The notes beneath the pieces are model-generated. The model ran no database searches. It was not told the DNA's origin and saw nothing but the letters and a program-made list of their open reading frames with translations. The position numbers were made by a program, and so were the translations under genes. Shown here piece after piece: positions 1-8,989 of a stretch of DNA of 64,000 nt (position 1 is the stretch's first letter; every line of letters begins with the position of its first letter). The DNA is taken from positions 1-64,000 of the forward strand of contig NZ_BAAAZR010000040.1 in NCBI RefSeq assembly GCF_039537005.1, in the 5' to 3' direction. Source of the DNA: Sphaerisporangium flaviroseum (GTDB lineage: Bacteria > Actinomycetota > Actinomycetes > Streptosporangiales > Streptosporangiaceae).

Positions 1-2
1 AC

Positions 3-647
3 GGCTACGGGCGCAACTGGGCCCAGGCCACCTCCAGCGGCTGGGTCTACTGGATCTTCAGCTCGTTACGGTCGTGGCTGGACTACCAGTTCCAGGTGCT
101 CGGATTCCACACCGGTCTCGACTCCACGCATCCCTACCAGTCGTGGCCCTGGCAGTGGCCACTGCTCATCCGGCCGGTCTTGTTCCACTACCCGGCGGAG
201 GTCAAGGGATGCGGGTCCGACCGCTGCTCGGAGGCCGTGCTGGGGGTGGGCACGCCGGTGATCTGGTACGGCGCGGTGATCGCGCTGATCGCCCTGATCG
301 CCTGGTACGTGGCCACCCGCGACTGGCGAGCCGGAGCGGTGCTGCTGGCCTACGCGGTGGGATGGCTGCCCTGGTTCTACTACGCCGTGGCCGACCACCG
401 CACCATGTTCCTGTTCTACGCCGCCCCCATGCTGCCCTTCATGATCCTGGCGATCACCCTCGCGGCCGGGCTCCTCATCGGACCCGCGAAGGAGAACATG
501 ACACGCAGGGCGGTGGGCGCCGCGGTCGTGGGAGCGTTCATGCTGCTGGCCGTGGTCAACTTCGGCTGGCTGCACCCGGTGCTCTCGGCCGAGCTCATCC
601 CGTTCGACGAGTGGAACCGGCGGATGCTCTTCCGCAGCTGGATCTAG
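3..647 (+). CDS. Protein O-mannosyltransferase, C-terminal part (5' truncated)
   Basis: The open frame is entered at base 3, so the start lies upstream of the window; it ends at TAG 645-647. The visible ~214 residues are the end of a polytopic membrane protein. A loop rich in Trp, Tyr and Cys (HPYQSWPWQWPLLIRP, then a CGSDRC Cys pair) is followed by about four hydrophobic segments. This matches the C-terminal PMT_4TMC region of dolichyl-phosphate-mannose-protein mannosyltransferases (GT39), which move mannose from polyprenyl-phosphate-mannose to secreted proteins at the membrane. Actinobacteria commonly carry this gene close to metG, as here. The family call rests on the tail only, because the catalytic N-terminal loops are not visible. 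Confidence 0.8.
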   Translation, partial: GYGRNWAQATSSGWVYWIFSSLRSWLDYQFQVLGFHTGLDSTHPYQSWPWQWPLLIRPVLFHYPAEVKGCGSDRCSEAVLGVGTPVIWYGAVIALIALIAWYVATRDWRAGAVLLAYAVGWLPWFYYAVADHRTMFLFYAAPMLPFMILAITLAAGLLIGPAKENMTRRAVGAAVVGAFMLLAVVNFGWLHPVLSAELIPFDEWNRRMLFRSWI

Positions 648-669
648 GCGTCCCAGGCTCCGAACCGGC

Positions 670-2193
670 TCAGACGGCCGCCTTCTCGGCGGGCGCGGCG
701 GCCGGCCGCCCGCGGCGCGGCGGCCGCACCCCGTGACGCAGGGCGATGGCGGCGGCGAGGAAGGCCAGCGGCGCGGCGGGCAGCAGGTAGCGGTAGTCGA
801 ACTCCGCGGTGGCCGCGGGGGCGACCACCAGGGCCGCCGCGGCCACCAGGGGCAGCAGCAGGGGGCCGCCCAGCCGGCGCCAGCGGACCACCGCGCCCAC
901 GATGCCCACCAGCAGGGCGATGCCCACGCCCAGGCCGGGCAGGTAGAAGATGCGCTGGTAGCGCTCCATGAAGGTGGCCCAGGGCCAGTAGATCTTGGTG
1001 CTGGCGCGCCCCTGCTCGTAGGTGACCAGGTCACGGTCGGTCGTGCCCTGGTAACTCGGCCACTTGGGCAGCGACGCGTACAGCCTTTCCGGATCGTTCT
1101 TGGTGACCCTTCCCTGGTTGTAGAACTGGTACTGCATCCAGGTGTCCGGGTTGGGGAAGACGGGCCGATCCCAGCGGAAGCTGCGCAGAAGGTCGCCGGT
1201 GACCGCCGACAGATAGTCGCCGGGCTGCGCCAGGATCGCCCGCTTGGCGAACCTGCCGGCCAGGTCGTTGATCGAGCTGTCGAACTTGTCGGTGCCCCAG
1301 CGGTGCAGGACCTCTCCCTCGCCCCTCCACCACAGGTAGAGCTGCGAGAACGGGTGGCGTTCGATGCTCGGGTTGTTGCAGAGCGGGATCAGGTCCTGCT
1401 CGCGCTGGAGGTCGGGTTTGATCTTCTTGCAGTCGGCGAACTTCGCGACGCGCATGTAGAGGATGAGCCCGTCGCTCTGGGTCATCGCGAACTGGCCGTT
1501 GGTGCCGGCGAACCACGCCATGTATGCCACGACCGGCACCGCACAGGCGGTCACGACCGCGCAGATCGGCTTCCACCCGGTCCTTTTGACCAGCAGGAAG
1601 GCCACGACCACGGCGAGGATGGGCAGGCCGATGCTGCGGGTGAGCGCCGTCAGGGCCAGCAGCAGGCCGATGACCGCGCCCGTCTTCCACGACATCCTCC
1701 TGTGCCAGAGGATCAGCGTGACCACGCCCACGATGAGCAGGGTGAACATGCTGTCCGACATGATCAGCTGCTCCAGCTGGATCTGGTAGGCGTCGAACAG
1801 CACGGGCAGGGCCGCCAGGGTCGCGCCCCAGTCGGGCAGGCCAAATTTGCGTCTCAGAAGCACATAGATCAGCACCGCCGTGGCCAGGCCCATGAGGTGC
1901 TGCGTAAAGACCACCAGCGCGAAGCTGTGAAAAGGCTTGAGGATCAGCAGCCAGAATCCGTACCCGTCGGGACGGATGGGGTGGGGGCGGGGGTGCAGCG
2001 CGACCGAGACGTACTCGTAGGAGTCGTTGAACCACATCGCCGGCCGGAAGCCGAGCATCGCGATCACTCGGAGCACCGCGCCGAGCACAAAGGCGATCAC
2101 GAAGAGGCGGCGCCGCTTGAGGAACCCGAGAAGGCGCGCACCCTTACTGGGCGCGGGCACATCGGCCTGCGCCGGTTCGGCAACGGTCACCAT
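670..2193 (-). CDS. Polytopic GT-C type membrane glycosyltransferase-like protein
   Basis: 507 residues, ATG start. After a short basic cytoplasmic N-terminus, a first membrane segment (about residues 30-48) is followed by an external loop with WFNDSYEYVSVALHP. The acidic Asp-Ser in that first loop is the position where GT39/GT83-type GT-C enzymes carry their catalytic acid. About ten more hydrophobic segments follow, with a large soluble-looking loop (about residues 240-400) before the last three. It probably uses a polyprenyl-phosphate sugar donor, but donor and acceptor cannot be read from the sequence. It is convergent with the mannosyltransferase and divergent from the GT2 gene, suggesting a small glycosylation neighbourhood. 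The broad class is fairly sure; the specificity is unknown. Confidence 0.6.
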   Translation of the reverse strand: MVTVAEPAQADVPAPSKGARLLGFLKRRRLFVIAFVLGAVLRVIAMLGFRPAMWFNDSYEYVSVALHPRPHPIRPDGYGFWLLILKPFHSFALVVFTQHLMGLATAVLIYVLLRRKFGLPDWGATLAALPVLFDAYQIQLEQLIMSDSMFTLLIVGVVTLILWHRRMSWKTGAVIGLLLALTALTRSIGLPILAVVVAFLLVKRTGWKPICAVVTACAVPVVAYMAWFAGTNGQFAMTQSDGLILYMRVAKFADCKKIKPDLQREQDLIPLCNNPSIERHPFSQLYLWWRGEGEVLHRWGTDKFDSSINDLAGRFAKRAILAQPGDYLSAVTGDLLRSFRWDRPVFPNPDTWMQYQFYNQGRVTKNDPERLYASLPKWPSYQGTTDRDLVTYEQGRASTKIYWPWATFMERYQRIFYLPGLGVGIALLVGIVGAVVRWRRLGGPLLLPLVAAAALVVAPAATAEFDYRYLLPAAPLAFLAAAIALRHGVRPPRRGRPAAAPAEKAAV

Positions 2194-2303
2194 GGTTTAC
2201 AGGATGCCAGCCCTTTCGTGGACTTGACCCGAGCACCTGGGGGCAGAGGGCATCATGGTCTACCTACGCACCGGATGATCGAGGCGCAAACGAGGGGTTC
2301 GAC

Positions 2304-3524
2304 GTGGAACTGACCGTGGTCATGCCATGCCTGAACGAGGCGGAGACGGTCGAAACGTGTGTCCGCAAGGCGCTGGCCTGCATGACGGAGCACGGCATCG
2401 AGGGCGAAGTGGTGATCGCCGACAACGGCAGCACCGACGGATCCCAGCAGCTCGCCCGTGACGCCGGCGCCCGGGTGGTCCATGTCGACGCGAAGGGGTA
2501 CGGCAACGCCCTCATCGGCGGCATCCGCGCCGCGCGCGGCCGTTATGTGATCATGGGCGACGCCGACGACTCGTATGACTTCACCGCGCTGCTGCCCTTC
2601 GTCGAGGAGCTGCGTTCGGGCGCCGACCTGGTCATGGGCAACCGCTTCCGCGGCGGCATCAAGCCCGGCGCCATGCCGCCGCTGCACAGATACCTCGGCA
2701 ACCCGGTGCTCTCCTTCATCGGCCGGTTGTTCTTCCCCAGCGCCATCCGCGACTTCCACTGCGGCCTGCGCGGGTTCCGCCGCGACTCGATCCTCAACCT
2801 GGGCCTGCAGACCGGTGGCATGGAGTTCGCCAGCGAGATGGTCGTCAAGGCCACGCTGCAGGGTCTCGACGTGCGCGAGGTGCCCACGGTCCTGAGCCCC
2901 GACGGCCGTTCCCGCCCGCCGCACCTCCGCTCGTGGAGGGACGGCTGGCGCCACCTGCGCTTCCTGCTGCTCTACAGCCCGCGCTGGCTGTTCATCATCC
3001 CCGGCATGGCGCTGATGATCCTCGGCCTGATAGCGGGCACCGCGCTGACCTTCGGCCCGGTCTACATCGGCAAGCTGGCCTTCGACGTCGACACGCTGGT
3101 GGGCGCCTCGGCCATGGTCGTGATCGGCTTCCAGGCGGTGCTGTTCGGCCTGTTCACCAAGGTTTACGCGGCCGAGGAGGGCTTCCTCCCCGAGGACAGG
3201 CGCATCGCCCGCCTCGTCGACGTGGTCACGCTGGAGAAGGGCCTGGTCGCCGGAGGCCTGCTCGCGGTCGCCGGTCTGGTCGGTCTGGTGGCGTCGCTGG
3301 CCCACTGGCAGGTGCGCAACTTCGGCGCGCTGATCCCCGCCGAGTCGCTGCGCCTGGTCGTGCCGTCCGCGACCGCCTTCATCATGAGCTTCCAGACCAT
3401 CTTCGCGGCGCTGTTCATCAGCATCCTCGGCATCCGCCGCACCAAGGAGACTCCGGTCGACGTGGCCGCCTCGGCCGCGGAGGAGGCCGCCGAGGCCGTC
3501 AAGCGGCAGTCCACGGCCGCCTGA
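2304..3524 (+). CDS. GT2 family glycosyltransferase, dolichol-phosphate-sugar synthase type
   Basis: 406 residues, GTG start. The N-terminal ~230 residues are a GT-A fold: MPCLNEAETVETC at the start, then IADNGSTDGS, GDADDSYDF with the DxD metal-binding motif, and a conserved HCGLRGFRRDS segment. The C-terminal half has four predicted membrane helices (roughly 232-255, 270-290, 315-335 and 355-380) and ends in an Ala/Glu-rich tail. This layout is typical of membrane-anchored polyprenyl-phosphate glucose/mannose synthases, which could feed the GT-C enzymes next door. That link is inference from adjacency. It is transcribed divergently from the GT-C gene across a 110-bp gap. Confidence 0.75.
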   Translation: MELTVVMPCLNEAETVETCVRKALACMTEHGIEGEVVIADNGSTDGSQQLARDAGARVVHVDAKGYGNALIGGIRAARGRYVIMGDADDSYDFTALLPFVEELRSGADLVMGNRFRGGIKPGAMPPLHRYLGNPVLSFIGRLFFPSAIRDFHCGLRGFRRDSILNLGLQTGGMEFASEMVVKATLQGLDVREVPTVLSPDGRSRPPHLRSWRDGWRHLRFLLLYSPRWLFIIPGMALMILGLIAGTALTFGPVYIGKLAFDVDTLVGASAMVVIGFQAVLFGLFTKVYAAEEGFLPEDRRIARLVDVVTLEKGLVAGGLLAVAGLVGLVASLAHWQVRNFGALIPAESLRLVVPSATAFIMSFQTIFAALFISILGIRRTKETPVDVAASAAEEAAEAVKRQSTAA

Positions 3525-3640
3525 CCCGCCGCCGGGCACTCGCGCAAGGGGCTGGGACGCGCCGCCGTCACGAGGCGCACCGGCCCGTGCGAGATCCGCG
3601 CAACCTTCGTAATGGGTTCGATACGCTGTGCCCGGCCCTC

Positions 3641-3652
3641 TAGGCTTGAGCC
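3641..3652 (+). promoter_or_regulatory. Putative -10 element of a leaderless metG transcript
   Basis: TAGGCT (3641-3646) lies six bases before the metG ATG at 3653, and no Shine-Dalgarno sequence is present. Transcription would start at or next to the ATG, giving a leaderless mRNA, which is common in actinomycetes. The -35 region is weak (TTCGAT about 18 bp upstream). The same TAGGCT hexamer precedes the ABC-F gene. Confidence 0.35.
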
Positions 3653-5434
3653 ATGTCCCAGCACATTTTGACCGCCGTCGCCTGGCCCTATGCCAACGGC
3701 CCTCGCCACATCGGCCACGTCTCCGGGTTCGGCGTGCCGTCCGATGTCTTCAGCCGCTACCAGCGGATGGCGGGCAACAAGGTGCTGATGGTCAGCGGGA
3801 CCGACGAGCACGGCACCCCGATCCAGGTGCAGGCCGACAAGGAGGGCGTGAGCGCCCGCGAGCTCGCCGACCGCTACAACCGGGTGATCGCGGAGGATCT
3901 CACCGCCCTCGGCCTGTCGTACGACCTGTTCACCCGGACCACGACGAACAACCACTACGCCGTCGCGCAGGAGATCTTCAAGGGTCTCTACGACAACGGC
4001 TACATCTTCCCGAAGACCACGCTGGGCGCGGTCTCGCCCACCACGGGCCGCACACTGCCCGACCGCTACATCGAGGGCACCTGTCCCATCTGCGGGTACG
4101 ACGGCGCCCGGGGCGACCAGTGCGACAACTGCGGCAACCAGCTCGACCCGATCGACCTGATCAACCCCAAGAGCCGGGTCAACGGGGAGACGCCGAAGTT
4201 CATCGAGACCGAGCACTTCATGCTCGACCTGCCGGCCTTCACCGAGGCGCTGGGAAGCTGGTTGCAGTCCAAGCACGGCGAGTGGCGGCCCAACGTCCTG
4301 AAGTTCTCGCTCAACCTCCTCGGCGACATGCAGCCCCGGGCGATCAGCCGCGACCTCGACTGGGGCGTGCCGATCCCGCTCGACGGCTGGCGTGACCGCG
4401 GTGACAAGCGGCTCTACGTCTGGTTCGACGCGGTCATCGGCTACCTCAGCGCCTCCATCGAGTGGGCGCGCAGGTCAGGCGACCCCGACGCCTGGCGGCA
4501 GTGGTGGCAGAACCCCGACGCCCGCGGTCACTACTTCATGGGCAAGGACAACATCGTCTTCCACTCCGAGATCTGGCCCGCGATGCTGCTCGGCTACAAC
4601 GGCGAGGGCGCGCGGGGCGGCAGGCCCGGGTCGCTCGGCAAGCTGGCGCTGCCGTCCGAGGTGGTCTCCAGCGAGTTCCTGACCATGGAGGGGCGCAAGT
4701 TCTCCTCCAGTCGCCAGGTGGTCATCTACGTGCGCGACTTCCTCCAGCGCTACGACGCCGACGCCCTGCGCTACTACATCTCGGTGGCCGGTCCGGAGAA
4801 CCAGGACACCGACTTCACCTGGTCGGAGTTCGTCAACCGGAACAACGGCGAGCTGGTCGCCGCCTGGGGCAACCTGGTGAACCGGTCGATCTCCATGGCC
4901 GCGAAGAACTTCGGCGTGGTGCCCGCCGCGGGCGACCTGACCGACGCCGACCGGGCGCTCCTGCGGCGCAGCAGCGGCGCGTTCCCGGCCGTCGGCGCCG
5001 AGCTGGGCAGGTCCCGGTTCAAGAACGCCGTCACGGAGGCCTTCGACGTCGTGCGGGACGCCAACCGCTACCTCGCCGAGCAGGAGCCGTGGAAGCTCAA
5101 GGACGACCCCGAGCGGGTGAAGTCGATCCTGCACGTCGCCCTCCAGGTCGTCGACGACGCCAAGACGTTGCTCACCCCCTTCCTGCCGAGCTCCTCGAAC
5201 AAGGTCTATTCCATGCTCGGCGGGAAGGGCGTCTGGTCGGGCATGCCGGAGATCCGCGAGGTCGACGAGGGCGGTGGCGCCCCCTACCCCGTGATCACCG
5301 GCGAGTACGACGGCGAGGCCACCTGGGAGTCCCGGCCCATCCAGGCGGGCACTCCCCTCGCGCCGCCGACGCCGCTGTTCGTCAAGCTCGACCCCAAGAT
5401 GGTCGACGAGGAGCTCGCCCGCCTGGCCGACTGA
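3653..5434 (+). CDS. metG: Methionyl-tRNA synthetase
   Basis: 593 residues. It charges tRNA-Met with methionine in the cytoplasm. The class I signature HIGH is at residues 19-22. A Cys4 zinc knuckle (CPIC ... CDNC, about residues 144-161) lies in the connective peptide, and the KMSKS loop appears as KFSSS at about residue 348, a form I recall from other actinobacterial enzymes. The anticodon-binding helical domain follows (WGNLVNR onward). There is no C-terminal tRNA-binding EMAP-like domain, consistent with the ~600-residue form. It heads the metG-tatD-rpfB-ksgA-ispE arrangement. No ribosome-binding site is seen, so it may be translated leaderless. Confidence 0.95.
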   Translation: MSQHILTAVAWPYANGPRHIGHVSGFGVPSDVFSRYQRMAGNKVLMVSGTDEHGTPIQVQADKEGVSARELADRYNRVIAEDLTALGLSYDLFTRTTTNNHYAVAQEIFKGLYDNGYIFPKTTLGAVSPTTGRTLPDRYIEGTCPICGYDGARGDQCDNCGNQLDPIDLINPKSRVNGETPKFIETEHFMLDLPAFTEALGSWLQSKHGEWRPNVLKFSLNLLGDMQPRAISRDLDWGVPIPLDGWRDRGDKRLYVWFDAVIGYLSASIEWARRSGDPDAWRQWWQNPDARGHYFMGKDNIVFHSEIWPAMLLGYNGEGARGGRPGSLGKLALPSEVVSSEFLTMEGRKFSSSRQVVIYVRDFLQRYDADALRYYISVAGPENQDTDFTWSEFVNRNNGELVAAWGNLVNRSISMAAKNFGVVPAAGDLTDADRALLRRSSGAFPAVGAELGRSRFKNAVTEAFDVVRDANRYLAEQEPWKLKDDPERVKSILHVALQVVDDAKTLLTPFLPSSSNKVYSMLGGKGVWSGMPEIREVDEGGGAPYPVITGEYDGEATWESRPIQAGTPLAPPTPLFVKLDPKMVDEELARLAD

Positions 5435-5496
5435 GCCACTTCCACGGGCCGGCGGGCCGAGCCGCTCGCACACGTCATCGATAGGGGAAGCATCCA

Positions 5497-6351
5497 GTGA
5501 CCACCGTTCCCGCCGCCCCGCCGCCGCTGGGCGCGGAGGTGTTCGACAGCCACTGCCATCTGGACATCATGGTCGGCGACCGCAAGGCGTCGTCCGGGGA
5601 TCCGGTCGCGCTGGCCGCGCAGGCCGCCGCGGGCGGCGTCGAGCGCATCCTCGCCGAGGCGCGGGCGGTGGGCGTGACCCGGCTGGTCACGATCGGTTAC
5701 GACCTGCGTTCCTCCCGGTGGAACGCCGAGACCGCCCGTGATCACGAGGGCATCTACGCAGGCGTGGCGATCCACCCCAACGAGGCGCACGCGGCGACGC
5801 CGGAGGTACTCGCCGAGATCGAGAAGCTCGCGCGGGAGCCGCACGTGCGGGCCGTGGGGGAGACCGGCCTCGACTACTACCGCGACTGGGCGTCCCGGGC
5901 CGACCAGGACGCCTCCTTCCGCGCGCACATCGAGATCGCGAAGCGCACGGGCAAGGCGCTGGTGATCCACGACCGGGAGGCCCACGACGACGTGCTCCGC
6001 GTCCTGGCCGAGGAGGGCGCGCCCGACGTGGTGGTGTTCCACAGCTTCTCCGGCGATGCCGGCATGGCCCGCCGCTGCGTCGACGCCGGATACTTCCTGT
6101 CGTTCTCCGGGCCCGTCACCTACAAGAACGCCGCCGATCTCCGCGAGGCGGCCCGGGTGACGCCGCCTGAGCTGGTCCTGGTCGAGACCGACGCCCCCTA
6201 CCTGCCGCCCGTGCCCCACCGCGGCAAGCCCAACGCGCCCTACCTGATCCCGCTGACGATGCGCTGCCTCGCCCAGGTCAAGGACATGGACGTGGACGAG
6301 TTGTCCCGTGCCGTCAGCGCCAACGGCGAGCGCGTCTTCGGCGCCTGGTGA
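5497..6351 (+). CDS. tatD: TatD family metal-dependent hydrolase
   Basis: 284 residues, GTG start preceded by AGGGGAAG. The amidohydrolase-like TIM barrel carries all expected metal ligands: HCH near residue 18 (FDSHCHLD), GETGLDY for the central Glu, VIHDREAHDD, FHSFSGD, and the late ETDAPYL Asp. TatD proteins are metal-dependent deoxyribonucleases/hydrolases implicated in DNA repair and turnover. It lies 62 bp downstream of metG in the same orientation and is probably co-transcribed, as in many actinobacteria. The natural substrate is not settled for the family. Confidence 0.92.
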   Translation: MTTVPAAPPPLGAEVFDSHCHLDIMVGDRKASSGDPVALAAQAAAGGVERILAEARAVGVTRLVTIGYDLRSSRWNAETARDHEGIYAGVAIHPNEAHAATPEVLAEIEKLAREPHVRAVGETGLDYYRDWASRADQDASFRAHIEIAKRTGKALVIHDREAHDDVLRVLAEEGAPDVVVFHSFSGDAGMARRCVDAGYFLSFSGPVTYKNAADLREAARVTPPELVLVETDAPYLPPVPHRGKPNAPYLIPLTMRCLAQVKDMDVDELSRAVSANGERVFGAW

Positions 6352-6386
6352 CCATCGGCACGTGCCTTTCCCCTCCCCTCGCGGTC

Positions 6387-6421
6387 GTCACGCCGGTTAC
6401 GCCAAGTGACCGTCAAGTGAC
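6387..6421 (+). promoter_or_regulatory. Cluster of GTnAC repeats upstream of rpfB, MtrA-box-like
   Basis: GTCAC (6387) and GTTAC (6396) form a direct repeat with 9-bp period. Two AAGTGAC copies (6404 and 6415, period 11) read GTCAC on the other strand. MtrA response regulators of actinobacteria bind paired GTCAC-like half sites about 9 bp apart and control rpf genes and other cell-wall hydrolases. The assignment is inference from motif and position, about 100 bp before the rpfB start. Confidence 0.35.
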
Positions 6422-6501
6422 AGGCTGGATTGGGTGATCCGGTTGAGGGGTCCGGAGGGCGGCGCTAGCGTCGGCAGCCGGTCTACCCCGAAGGACGCGT
6501 T

Positions 6502-7479
6502 GTGGACTCATCATCGGCATCCAGACCGGCCGCCCGGCGTGCCGGGTCGCGCCGTGCCCCGCGCCGCCCGACCTGGCTGGGCTCCGGCATTCGCTCCCCC
6601 TGGACGGGGGTGGGGTGCGCCGCCTTGGCGGGGGTCTCGCTCGGCGTGCTCACCGGCGTCGTGCTGACCAAGGAGGTGCGGCTGGCCGTCGACGGCGGCG
6701 AGACGACGGTACGCAGCTTCGGCGCGACCGTGGGCGACGTGCTCGCCGCCGTGAAGGTGGAGGTCGGCCCGCACGACGAGGTCCATCCCGCCCGGACCGA
6801 CCAGGTGCGTGACGGCACCTCGATCGTCGTACGGCATGCCAGGCCGCTGGTCCTCACGCTGGACGGCAGGAAGAGCACGCACACCGTCACCGCGCTCAAC
6901 GTGGGCGAGGCGCTCCAGCAGCTCAATCTGAGCGGGCGCATGGCGACGCTGTCGGCCTCCCGGATGCGGCAGATCCCGGTGTCCGGGTTCGCGCTCGACG
7001 TCCGCACCCACCGCCGGGTGACCGTCGTCCGGGGCGGGGTGCGGCTGGACGCGTTGACCACCGGGCGCACGGTGCGCGCCGTGCTCACCCAGCAGAAGAT
7101 CACTCTGGCCAAGGGCGATCGGGTGCGCCCGCCGATGAGCACGTTCCCGGAGGACAGCGAGGTGATCCGCATCATCCCGGCGGCGCCACCGGCTCCGGTG
7201 CACACCGTGGCGGTCAGCCCGTCGGTGTCCTCGCTCAACTGGGCGGCCCTGGCGCGCTGCGAGACCTTCGCCAACCCCAAGTCGTTCAACCCGGACGGGC
7301 CGTACTACGGCATGTACCAGTTCAGCCTTCCGATGTGGCAGGCGGTCGGCGGCACGAGGACACCGCTCGACTGGCCGGCCACCGAGCAGACCTACCGTGC
7401 CCGGTTGCTCTACCAGCGGGTCGCGGGCCGGTGGCGCGCCCAGTGGCCGAACTGCGGCGCGCGCCTGTTCATCCGCTGA
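6502..7479 (+). CDS. rpfB: Resuscitation-promoting factor, RpfB type, lacking a G5 domain
   Basis: 325 residues, GTG start with GAAGGA upstream. An Arg-rich cytoplasmic N-terminus precedes one hydrophobic anchor (about residues 36-54). DUF348-type ubiquitin-like repeats follow, from about residue 58 to 220. The G5 domain of mycobacterial RpfB is not recognisable. The C-terminal ~80 residues are the lysozyme-like Rpf domain: the catalytic Glu in ARCET, GPYYGMYQFSLPMW, and a terminal Cys in WPNC that can pair with the first Cys. Rpf proteins cleave peptidoglycan and promote regrowth of dormant cells or spores. The tatD-rpfB-ksgA order supports orthology, although a kinase cassette now separates rpfB from ksgA. 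Confidence 0.88.
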   Translation: MDSSSASRPAARRAGSRRAPRRPTWLGSGIRSPWTGVGCAALAGVSLGVLTGVVLTKEVRLAVDGGETTVRSFGATVGDVLAAVKVEVGPHDEVHPARTDQVRDGTSIVVRHARPLVLTLDGRKSTHTVTALNVGEALQQLNLSGRMATLSASRMRQIPVSGFALDVRTHRRVTVVRGGVRLDALTTGRTVRAVLTQQKITLAKGDRVRPPMSTFPEDSEVIRIIPAAPPAPVHTVAVSPSVSSLNWAALARCETFANPKSFNPDGPYYGMYQFSLPMWQAVGGTRTPLDWPATEQTYRARLLYQRVAGRWRAQWPNCGARLFIR

Positions 7480-8989
7480 CGGAGGCGCCGAAGTCGGCCG
7501 AGGAACCACCGGACACGACCGGCACGCCCTGGCGTCCGGGGGTGAGCAGGCGGGTCGGGTCCCCCTCCCGGATGAGGGCGACGGCGCCGCCCGGCGCGGA
7601 GGTCTCGTCCGGGACTCCGGCGAGCAGGCCCGTGCCGGCGCTGAACGAGTCGGCCGCGCCGAAGGTGGCGAGGGACCATCCGAGGTGGTCGTAGGCGTGC
7701 GGCTTCTCCAGCGTCAGCGACCGCCCGGCCTCGTCACCGCTCAGGGGCACCGCCCTGATCACCCCTGCCTCCACCGCGTTCCGGGAGTCGAACGGGCTGC
7801 CGATGGCCAGGTAGAGGGTCTTCTCCGTGCCGACCATGGCGAGCGACCAGCCGAGTGCGGCCTTCGGCTCGGCGGACTGGTCCTCCAGGCCGCCGGCCCC
7901 GAGCTGGATGGTCCTGACCGGCCGCAGGGTTCCCGACTTGTCCGGCTGGAACGTCTGCACCAGGCCGGAATCGGTCACGCTTCCCACGTCGGCGAGCGGG
8001 GCGCTCGACGCGAGGTAGGGTGTGCCGCCGAACTCCGCATAGGCGAGGGCGTATCCGTACCGGTCCCCGGCGTGTTCGGTGACGTTCTTCACCGATTCGG
8101 GGATGCCCCACTTCACGCTGGTGTAGGTCTTCCCCGCCTCGGCGGCGTCGAAGATCACCTCCACCGCTCCGGTGTCGGCCTTCCCCGCGTTCCCTCCTTG
8201 CTTGCCCACGCCGTCGTCGTTCTCGTAAGGGGTGCCGATCGCGAGGTCGACCGAGCCGGCCCGCCCGCCCATGCGTCCGAGCACGAGCGACCAGCCGAAC
8301 ATGTCCCCCTCCTCGCTGTTGCCCACGACCCCCTCGGACTGCTGGGTGATCCGGTGGGCGGCACCCGGCTCGCCGTCCGGCTTCGCGGCGTACACATAGA
8401 CCGCGCCGGAGTCGGTGACACGGGTGTCGTCCTCGTACGGCGCCCCGACCGCGATCACTCCTGCCGGGCTGCCCGGGACTCTGGCGGCGGCCAGCGCCCA
8501 GCCGAAGTGGGCGTTGCGCTCCGGACGCGGCGGCGTGATCTTCCTGACCGCCTCGAGAGGGACCCGGCCGTCGTAGGCGCCGCCACGCACGACGTACACC
8601 GCTCCCGCGTCCGCGCCACCCTCGGCGTCGGCGTACGGGGCTCCCACGACGACGTCGAGGCATTTGTCCCCGTCGACGTGGGCCGTCCGCACCGTCCACC
8701 CGAAGGCGTCGCCCGCGCGGGCGTCCGCGGCGGTGACGGCCAGGCCGTTGCCGGTGCCGGTCCCGCCGGCAGGCAGGATGTGGACGGATCCCGCCCCTCG
8801 CACCCCCGCGGCGTCCGCGAGCGGATCGCCCACGGCCAGGTCGTCACGCCCGTCGCCGTCGAAGTCGTTCGCGCTCGCCTTGGAGCAGTCCGCCGCGGCC
8901 GCCTCGGCGGGTGCGGTGGCCACCGTCGCCAGGGACGCCAAGAGGAGACCGGCGAGCAGCGGGGTCATGAAGGAAGAACGCCGGGTCAC
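7469..8989 (-). CDS. Secreted FG-GAP/integrin-alpha-like repeat protein (cassette 1)
   Basis: 506 residues. The GTG at 8989 overlaps the TGA of the upstream kinase (GTGA), so translation is probably coupled; an internal ATG at 8968 is the alternative. A signal peptide of about 34 residues (MTPLLAGLLLASLATVATAP core) precedes seven or so FG-GAP blades. Calcium-loop sequences such as DFDGDGRDDLAVGDP, recurring VGAPYxD, and DSGAVYVY/FGWSLA motifs are typical. The fold is a secreted beta-propeller. Its ligand is unknown; being encoded with a transmembrane Ser/Thr kinase suggests an extracellular partner or ligand carrier for that kinase. The 3' end overlaps rpfB by 11 bp tail to tail. It is paralogous to the protein at 11845-13368. 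Confidence 0.85.
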   Translation of the reverse strand: MTRRSSFMTPLLAGLLLASLATVATAPAEAAAADCSKASANDFDGDGRDDLAVGDPLADAAGVRGAGSVHILPAGGTGTGNGLAVTAADARAGDAFGWTVRTAHVDGDKCLDVVVGAPYADAEGGADAGAVYVVRGGAYDGRVPLEAVRKITPPRPERNAHFGWALAAARVPGSPAGVIAVGAPYEDDTRVTDSGAVYVYAAKPDGEPGAAHRITQQSEGVVGNSEEGDMFGWSLVLGRMGGRAGSVDLAIGTPYENDDGVGKQGGNAGKADTGAVEVIFDAAEAGKTYTSVKWGIPESVKNVTEHAGDRYGYALAYAEFGGTPYLASSAPLADVGSVTDSGLVQTFQPDKSGTLRPVRTIQLGAGGLEDQSAEPKAALGWSLAMVGTEKTLYLAIGSPFDSRNAVEAGVIRAVPLSGDEAGRSLTLEKPHAYDHLGWSLATFGAADSFSAGTGLLAGVPDETSAPGGAVALIREGDPTRLLTPGRQGVPVVSGGSSADFGASVSG

